From the NCBI GenBank assembly GCA_024734555.1, contig JANPWX010000214.1, forward strand, positions 480,665-544,664: a stretch of 64,000 nt of DNA, in the 5' to 3' direction. Source of the stretch: Trochalopteron elliotii (lineage: Eukaryota > Chordata > Aves > Passeriformes > Leiothrichidae). Positions 55,567-64,000 of the stretch are shown here, piece after piece (positions within the stretch are counted from its first letter, which is position 1; every line of letters starts with the position of its first letter). Under the pieces are notes generated by a model. It was given only the letters and a program-made list of their open reading frames with translations, made no database searches and was not told the DNA's origin. A program made the position numbers and the translations under genes.

Positions 55567-57767
55567 GGGGGGATCCCGGGCCGGCCGCCTCCAGAGCCGG
55601 GTCACAGCCCCCGCACCCTGATCCGCCCCGCGGGGATTACACGGCGCCGGGCGGCCGCCGAGCGCCCAGCCAGGCTGCTGGCCTGGCACGGGAGAGCTGC
55701 GGCTCGTGGCCTCGGGGCTGCCCATGGCTGCGCTGCCCTGGGGAAACCTAATGGACCTACCTGGCCCTCTAAAAATAATTCACATCTGGTGCACGCCCCG
55801 AGTTCACATTAGTACCCGTTGCAGAGGTGACTGCACCATAGCAGCATGACCTGAGTGTAATAACGTAATAGCAGGGTGAAGTTGCAAGACAAAGTACTCA
55901 AAAGTTGGAAATCGATGAATTTTATAAGTACAGCTGCTATGAACCAGGCATTAATTATGCTGGTTAGGTTTTCTTTGCAAGATCCCTGACAAATTCACTG
56001 CAAAGAACCAGCCAAACTCCGTCAGCACTGGAAACTATGTACGTCCATCAGAGAATTTGTCTCTTGTGTTGAGTGTGTCTCCTTTCATTTTTCTGATAAT
56101 ATTTGAACCTGGGTTTTGTTTTCAGACAGGTCTGACACGAGTTATCTATCTAGTTGTCTTTCTCAAAAGCAGAGTAGACACCAGGTAGTTCATGGATGGC
56201 CTCTCTATGTGAATATATCTGTAACAGGTATGGCTGCTCATACCATCCCAGCCATCAAAATAATCATACAGACAAGAAACCTTATGTAATTCCTCCCTGT
56301 GGAAAAATCATCAACAGAAACTTCTGAAATCCCAAAGCTGAACAGCCATGAGCCAGATATATGTATAAGGAAAAGAAGCCTCTTTGATTGCCTTCATCCA
56401 AGTACTACTACTTTATTGTATAAAAGTTGTTGACAATTTTAGACTGTGCACTGCATTATGCATGTAAAAATTTATGAGAGATAGTTTAACATCCTATATA
56501 GACTTTATTCACTCCTTTTGTTGCTGGCCGCTCTGTCCCTCTTTGTCTGGTTGAGACCCTATAAAAATACAAAATGAGTTTCCTAGTTTTATGATCCCAT
56601 TTTACTAATTACACTTGGAAGCACTAGTGTAATAGGGTCTCAGTTGTAAAAATATCCATATCTTTTAGGCTCAAAACAGGAGCAACACTCAGTGAAAGCT
56701 TCCCCCTCCCTGAGCAAAGCTCTCATTGCTTTTGGTTGTGCTTGGGAGAGCCTGCCACCCCACTGCCTTTCGGCTGCGTGTCAAGTGGATGGCAACTCAC
56801 ATGCAGAAGCATGACAGTCTAATCCTCTGATCATGCAGAAGCTTGGCCAGAGTGCACCATCAGAAAGAGGCTAGAAGCCTCCTAGTGGAAATTCAGGTGC
56901 AAAAAGGAGTTATGGATACTCATAGCTCTTCTCCCAGGAAGAGCTTGCATGCATGTAAGACCTGCAGCAAGGAGCTGAGTAGTGTTCAGATGCAATCATG
57001 GAACCAGAAAAGACAGTAGCATCAGTGGTTGGCTGATGTGATCCTTTCCACTTCTAGCAGTGCTGTTGTAATACCACTGCTGCCCACCTCATCAAACTCT
57101 CACTGTGTGCCGATGTTACCATCCCTTAGCTCTGAAGACCTGAAATTCTCTATGAGCACTCCCTCTGTCAAAGGGGCCTCAAAGGCAAAACCTTGTGATA
57201 GAGCTCAGATAAACCACTTGGAGTATTGAACACACTTATGTATTCTGCATGAATTAATTTTTCAGGTGAACTGGTCTGTCAAACTCGAAAAAACTCGTAT
57301 CTTTTTCATTTAGGTAATCATGAACAATATATAAGTAGTGGCAGGCTGTTCCTGCAGAAGGGGTCCTAGTTTAAACTGCTTAAAGTCATAACCAGTGTCC
57401 AAGACCTATTGAGCTAGTCACTGTTCAAACAAACAGGGAATTTATGCCCTTAGGGAATGACAATGTATGTGTCAAATGGACACTGACTGTGCTGGAAAAA
57501 TTAGTCATGAAATGATTGTGTGACGTTCAGTGTCGTGCAGCCTAGCCACATTTCCTTTGCCTTTACTTGCACTCCTTCATGTTCTTTTTCCATCTCAGCC
57601 TGCCTTGGCTGTTGTTCATCATTTTCCCAAAAAATTACTGCTTTGCTTTTATCTAGAAAGCCTTTCAGATGAGATTTCAAAGTTCTAGAGTAAATATGGG
57701 TATATGCTTTCTCTGCCTCAAAATAAATCTGAAAAAATTAAGGACAAATATTATGTATGGACAATAT

Positions 57768-57769
<2 letters not shown>

Positions 57770-57807
<38 letters not shown>
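57770..57807. repeat. (TA)n microsatellite
   Basis: About 18 TA units, uninterrupted; likely polymorphic. Confidence 0.97.
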
Positions 57808-57813
<6 letters not shown>

Positions 57814-60800
57814 ATGAAATGTGGTCGTCTCCAGCTGTGCCCAGTATGAGGTTAAGTTGTGCTTAATGCCACAATACAGCATCTATAGTACACTATCTTT
57901 TTAACAGATTGTGATTAGATTAGTTTCAGATTTTCTCCTTGCCTTTCAACACAGTTTTTACCTTCATTAGAAGCATTGTGGGTGCAAGTATGAAAACTAT
58001 TTTTAAATTACTATGTGACAAATACAAAAGCAGTATCAACAGACAACTATTCAAAGCATCTTCAAAATTGGATCACATTAGGTAGTTGCTTTTAGAATGT
58101 CTTACTCTTCATTATTAAAACGTAATGGACCTGAAACATACATAAGTAGAATAGACCTCTTTTACTCCAGAACTGTTACATTCAGACTTCTACATTCTTA
58201 GAAGCTTCTGATCACAAAAAGGAGTTGGGGTGGTGGGGGGGTGGGTAGAGTGTTTAGATTCCCTTGTGATTAAGGCACCAAATTAAGGCTATAAGTTACT
58301 TAAAATAATATTTTCTATATTGTGAAAGATCATACTACATCCAAATCAGGTCAGGATGCAGATAGGCAGGACACAGTGGGCCCTCCCTACAAAAGGAGGT
58401 CCTTGCTGCTAGGCTCCAAATCCTGGGCAGAGCTCAGCCACAGAAAGTTTGTGGGACCTAAGGCATATGTTCCTGCTTTTTATCTATTTTTTCTTTTAAA
58501 ATTGATCTTTTAATAGTATTCTACTCAATAGGAGTTGTTTTGATGGCTAATGAGGTACATACGCAAATAACAAGTGACACCCAAAAAGATCAGGAGATAT
58601 ATAAATGAAAACTTAAGAAAATAAACAAGCATGCTTAACTATCAGAAGACCACCACTATAAGAGTCAAAGAACTTACCTTTCTGGGGAAGTGCTTTTTGA
58701 CCTCTCTGGCTGCTTAACTGCGCACAGTCTGTAGCAAGTATAAGGAACTCCTCCCCTTTGGTGTTTATTACAGAGAAGCAGTACTTCCTGCAACACCTGA
58801 GTAAATATCCTCTAGGAAAGCCACCACTGAGTTTGTCTACATCTAGCTCAGTATTCTTTTGATCATAAATGCCATCTACCATAATGAATTGTCAAGGATG
58901 TCCAAAAGCATAAGTTATTTATTGAATGCATAATTTTCTCTAAAGCAACCCTGAGCTTTGCCAGATATTTTCTTTAGTTGGTCAAAAGAGCTCTGTAACC
59001 CCTTTTGAAGGTCTTAGATGCGTGATCCTTGTAATCACATTTAAGGGGCTGGTTAGCTCAGGAGATTGTTAATAGGATACAAAACCTTTAACATCCAACC
59101 TGGATCATTGCAGATGAAAATCTGAGACTATTCAACTTTTTCATGTCCCATGACATAACTTAGTTCCTAAAGGAGATATATTTGTATTCCTTCAAATTTA
59201 CGGAATGTGCTTTTCAGACTTTTTTTTAACTGCGCATGTAATACAGAACATTTGACAAACAGGAAAATAATTTAAAAGCTCAGTGGTAACTAATGAATCC
59301 AATTAAATCTGCAATCAAAAGAATTTGAAATTTCCCACTCTAAAACTGTCTTTACAGTCTCAACAAGCCCATAAGCACAGAAATTGCCAGAAAATAAGAG
59401 TGATTTAGGAAGGTGACAGTTCTTCACTAAAATGTGTCTCTGTAGGTCCCTGTCATTAGACCCAGGAGCTGCACATCTAGCACAGAAGTATTACCTTTGA
59501 ATGGTGATAGCCTAACTCATGCTTCTTGCGTCATATTTAATAGGTTAAAAAAAAATACAAGTAAAATGTGCAAGGCATGGTACTGAAATTTCACAGCGGT
59601 TTCTATTTCACTGGGTTTGAAGTAGCAAAATTTTAGGGTTTTGTGGGTGTTGTTTTCCATCTAAGAAAGTCCTGAGTTAGACAGAGTTTGAACTCATGTC
59701 TCAAATTCGATTTTTAAAAAGTGCTCCTAATTTTTTCAAACAAAATATTAGGAAAAAGATGCATTGGAAAATTTGGGATATAAAACCTTCTACAGTTGTA
59801 AAAAATTGCAGTAGAGAAGCTCAGGGACCAAGTCATAACTGCAGAGAACTACGCTACAAAATGTGTCCTGGGCTGGTGTCAGCACTTATTTAGAGAGTAC
59901 CCTTATCCTTTTCTTGGAACACACTGATCACTAAAATAACATTAAAGGATTTTGCTTACGTGCAGTGATGTCAGACAGTAAGAAGGTGTTGGGACATCTG
60001 AGGATTGCTGCTTTCTGCGTACCTGGGGGTAAGGGAAAGTGCCAGTCTTGAAAATGTGCAGGTAAAGGTCTGGAGTTGTGATAGTACCATTTCCAAGTGT
60101 GCACAACATATCCCTTAGTCATGAAGCCGTCTTAAAAATTGTGGGATTAAAAATCTAAACAAAGCAATAAACAACACCAGTCACATGGTAATACTGGTCA
60201 CGTGGGTCATCTTGTTAGTTATCTTGTTAATACAGCAGTTCCCAAACTAACTGCTTAGACATTTCAGATTTGGTACTTTTTGAAACACCTTTTTGAATCA
60301 GTTGTATGGAGGGTCTCACTTGTATCCTGGAATAGCAGTGCCTGTCTTCTGAGATGTTATGTGTATTTCTTTACAGTTGTTGTTGTTCTTCCCAGCCCTT
60401 GAAGGTTTAGGTAATCAGCAGTCTGACATTAAGTAAAATACCTATTAAACAAATACCATTATTGACACTACTAAACACAAGTGTACTTCGGTATATAAAT
60501 AGGACTATGAACTAGTGAAGTATAAGCAGCATCAGGATATTGATAACTGAAGAAGTTAAATTGATTTTTGAAATGTGCATCTAATTAGCATCTAGCCTTC
60601 AGTCTCTTCAATTCATTGCATTCCAGGTTCTGCTATTTAACCATTTTTCAATGGGGCAAATAGAAGTCTTTGCATATCAGGGGATAAAAGAAGACTCAGT
60701 GTTGAACAAGTGTATTTTTTCTTCTGAAGGGGTCACAGTGCACAAATGGAAGTGTCAGCCAGCAATGATAGATGTAATTTTGTATAAATGAGATGGAGAG

Positions 60801-63800
60801 ACAATTTTGCTTGTTCAGTAGCCAGACCACACACATTTCTGTACAGGTACCAAAGATGTTATGGTTTATCTGAGACCAACTTCTCTCAAGACTGTATCAG
60901 TTGCAGTAGACCTGGCAAGAGTCAGAAGGCACCAGATCCTTAATCTGTGGATTAATTGGATGTTAAGGTTTCCATTTGGAAAAATTATACTACTAATCCT
61001 CATAATATGTAGGGAACTGTAAAATGTAACTTAAATATTCAGCAACAAGATGGAAAAGAATGGTAACCTAAACAATTTCATGAGCTTTATTTGGCTATAT
61101 CCTTTTTTAAATAACTTTTTTTAAAGCAACTACCTTGATTTTGAATGGAACTGACTTGTGAGGTTTGGAAACTTGAGGCTCAAAATGCTATTCTTGGACA
61201 GTTTGAAGTTTGGAATATCACATAATGCACAGAATGCTTCCAACAGATAAACAGAATGTGTCCAGCATTCCTTGTTTTACACATTTTTTCCCTGTTTCAG
61301 ATATACCAGGAGCTTGCTGTCAGTCTATTTCTTCCCTTGGAGCCAGAGGTAACAATCATGCCAGATTTCACACAGTTCACAAATACACACTTCATTAATC
61401 CCAAATGGTTGCAAAAAATTAAATAAAACCTAGAAAATTCTTTTTCTTTCGAGTGAAAGAAGACACAGACTCAAAAAGAGAATGACAACGTAATCTGAGA
61501 ATAACCTGGATGGCTTGTTCTGGAGTTTTTCTCCATTATTCTACCCTATTCTACCCTATGGGGTACTATTTTGAATTCCTCAGCCTCCTAATCCAGAGGC
61601 ATGCCACAAATGAGTTTTATAAACAGTTTCCTATTCGTGGGCCTGTCATTAATCTCTGAGGATGTTCCAAAGATAGCCTTTGGAGGATTTGGATTTGTCT
61701 TCTTTTTCTTTTTAATCCAGTTAGGGAGTGTAGCAAACAGTGACACAAACAGGATTACGTTTGGAAGGGTTCTGTGCCTGGTTATACGAGTGGCACAAAG
61801 ACACAGACATGCTGAGCTCTGCTTCCCTGCTCTGCAGTTTGCTGGCTTCCCAGCTGCTCCTCCTCTTCTTTTCTGGTTGACTGTAAATACATTTGAAAAA
61901 AACATATTTATTTTGAAAAAAAAAATCAGATTAAAAAAAAAAGAAATAAAGGAGGAGGAGGGAAGCTGTGTGCCATCCTGATTTTAAACTTTTAATTTGT
62001 CTTTGTTACCACACTTGTGTCCCAGTGCTCTACTGTTAACTGGATGTACGTTTCCAACACTCCATTCCCCTGAATGATGCGAAAGCCTTGTCATCTCATC
62101 TGGTTACAGGAGCAGAACCAAACATCCTCTGCTCACACTTCCAACATTTCTGTGGTGATGGCTTTTTAGAAGCAAATAGTTATTAGGATTTTATAGGTAA
62201 CAAGCACTTTTTTGAAATAAAAACATGGATTTTTAAACAGAGGGTAACTTAAAACACTGAAATGAAATACAGAAGGTACCAGTATATTGTCCATTTCAGA
62301 TTACCTTCAAATCAAGGTAAAGAATATAAAACAATAAAAATCTGTTAAAGTATCAATTATTCTGTGTTCCTGGAAGTAATAATTGCATATTGATTATGGC
62401 AGCTGGTATGCTAAATGGTCCCAATTGATCATCTCTCTCCATTATTTGTAACTCCCTCAATTTCTGTCATTAGCTGTGAACTGTATCAGAAAATAATTTT
62501 GCTTCTCAGATATTATCAGGAATAAAATTCTTTAGGAGGACAGATTGATACAGACTTCCATTAAAAACATGCCTGGTTTTGAATGGTTTTTAATTTCTTA
62601 ATATTTTGAAACCTACATGTAGCCAGATTCAAGTCTGTCAAATGGTGATGGACTGATTTCATAGATTCTGAGTGACTGGCTGTGGTATTTCATGTAAATT
62701 GTTATAGGTAGCCAGGGTTCATGTTTAAGAAGATACCTGATAACATATTCTGTCAAAAACACTCATAAGATAATCAAGATAAACTTAATAACCTCTCGTG
62801 TTTTTCTGACTATAGGCCTAGTTTTCAAATATACTTTATATGTACTATGTTATGATTTGCATTAAAATAAAAAAAGAAGGTCACAGAATGCATTTTCTAA
62901 GTTTATGTATAATTTCTACATTAGGTAGTATTGACTTTGCTGCTGTACACTTATGCCTCAGATGATGTCTGACATAATTCAATATGAATTGTAAGTCACA
63001 ACAACATGTCAGTGTAAATTGCCTAGATTAGCTCTGAAGGTTTCAATAAACAAGACCGAAACTAAAGGAAAAAGCCAACATTCAAAACCCCAAAACCAAT
63101 GGTCAAAAAAGTCAGGTAAAAAGTTTTCTCCTTCACATTTTCTAGACAGGAAGGAAGACTGTACTCTGTGCATTGTTAAATAATACACCTTTGCAAAGCT
63201 GAGGTAAACTTATCTGGCTGTTCTTTAAAACATTTAAGTTGCAATTAGTGTAATGGTCCAGCAGTTTCTGTGTCTAGCTGCCTTCCAGTGCCAGAGTTAG
63301 AGATCTTCAGTTTGCCTTTTAAAATGTCTTTTTAAGGGGATTGTTAAGAGAACGTGCAAAGGAGCTGTAATGGATCTAACCCTGTGGAAGTTTCCAGTCC
63401 TGAAGTTGAAAATGGTCTTTATGAAAGTGCTGTAGGGTACAGGTTGAGTGGCATAAACTCCATTCCTCAAACTCAGCAGCTTTTGCAGCTGCTAGTGCTG
63501 AAAAGTCCCAGAGGAATGGATCATCCAAAGTGAAATTTAATTTTAATCCACCCAAAATTATGAGCATCATGTGGGTGATGAGTTTTCCCTTACAGAACCG
63601 TGTGTGAACTGGACTTTGAACTGGTTTTCACACCAGAGTACAATGTTTTAAGGGATGAGAGAGTGGGGCTGCAAGTGTGTTGCTGGAAGTAGAGGTAGGG
63701 CTGTTTCACCCCCCCATTACAAAGGTAACACTGAAGAGAACAGCTGTTTTTAAGATATGATCTGGCCTCACTCAAAGGCAGTCTGAAGCACAGCCTGTTC

Positions 63801-63844
63801 TTGACTCTGTGATCATAGTAACATTCGCTTTATCTAATCTCTGT

Positions 63845-63900
63845 ATATAATTAATATAATTAATATAATATAATATAATATAATATAATATAATATAATT
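63845..63900. repeat. (TAATA)n short tandem repeat
   Basis: Begins as TAATTAATA-like units and settles into about eight TAATA pentamers. Confidence 0.95.
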
Positions 63901-64000
63901 AGATTCAATAATTTATAATAAATAATGCTCTTTTCACCTTCCTCACTTGTTGTTACACAACTGTGAATCCACAAACACTATTTGGAAAGACTAAGCCATA

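Larger units (their letters stand above)
54960..55745. promoter_or_regulatory. CpG-rich island, likely promoter of MYO3A and perhaps of a divergent transcript
   Basis: This is the only clearly GC-rich, CpG-dense block in a window that is otherwise AT-rich. The left flank (55000-55145) has many CGs, for example CCCGCGGGCGGGCAGCG. The right flank (55561-55745) has CGGGCCGGCCGCC and GCGCCGGGCGGCCGCCGAGCG. It sits upstream of the first coding exon of MYO3A on the correct side. The core is an assembly gap, as often happens at GC-rich avian promoters. No TATA box is seen in the readable parts. Assignment to MYO3A is inference from position. Confidence 0.6.
55746..64000. other. Intergenic or divergent-transcript region with no gene recognised
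   Basis: AT-rich sequence upstream of MYO3A. It holds a TA microsatellite (57770-57807), a G-rich spot near 58225-58250, a short tRNA-like A-box motif (59047-59062) and a TAATA satellite (63845-63900). The open frames here are short and without known domains. In other vertebrates GPR158 lies on this side of MYO3A (recalled synteny), but no exon of it is seen. Confidence 0.7.

Noticed and set aside
54931..55751. Long frames of 131-260 codons on both strands across the CpG island
   Set aside because: Most of their length is X from the 375-N gap. The readable parts are GC-rich promoter-like sequence without protein motifs.
58225..58250. G-rich spot as a possible G-quadruplex
   Set aside because: The G groups are uneven (GGGG, GG, GGGGGGG, GGG) and isolated, with no promoter next to them; not enough to call.

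Overview
This is a vertebrate nuclear genomic window, almost certainly from a bird. It is AT-rich and mostly non-coding. It is littered with CR1 LINE fragments of avian type, has one solo-LTR-like element, and has a single GC-rich island that contains an assembly gap. There are no bacterial-style genes, no CRISPR array and no operons. Nearly all the short open frames are chance.

The one gene I can prove is MYO3A (class IIIA unconventional myosin, with an N-terminal protein kinase and a C-terminal motor), on the minus strand. Eight consecutive coding exons are present at 47613-47446, 42607-42473, 24146-24042, 23289-23190, 9072-8996, 7717-7572, 5889-5824 and 5443-5288. Their reading phases join without a break to give codons 1-317 plus two bases of codon 318. 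This covers the start codon and the whole kinase domain: glycine loop, ATP lysine K50, HRD D150, DFG D168, activation segment and APE. The myosin motor, IQ motifs and tail must lie beyond the left edge, since no further exon is visible in positions 1-5287.

Layout from right to left, in the direction of transcription: 64.0-55.75 kb is intergenic with no recognisable gene. About 54.96-55.74 kb is a CpG-rich promoter-like island, interrupted by 375 N at 55176-55550 and flanked by outward-pointing splice-donor-like motifs. 55.17-47.63 kb is presumed 5' untranslated or first-intron sequence. 47.63-5.29 kb holds the kinase exons, separated by introns of 380 bp to 18.3 kb. 5.29-0 kb is the start of the next intron.

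Repeats include a well-preserved CR1 3' part (42.84-43.57 kb), CR1 reverse-transcriptase remnants (13.44-13.97 kb), several short CR1 tails, and a long very old CR1/L3-like relic (29.4-31.0 kb). There is also an LTR in sense orientation inside MYO3A (38.5-39.24 kb), microsatellites, two short tandem duplications and an unusual compound inverted repeat at 47.78-47.87 kb.

I found no previously undescribed gene system. The most informative oddities are the gap hiding a possible two-way promoter, a weak splice donor after the activation-segment exon, the sense-oriented LTR, and the compound inverted repeat.
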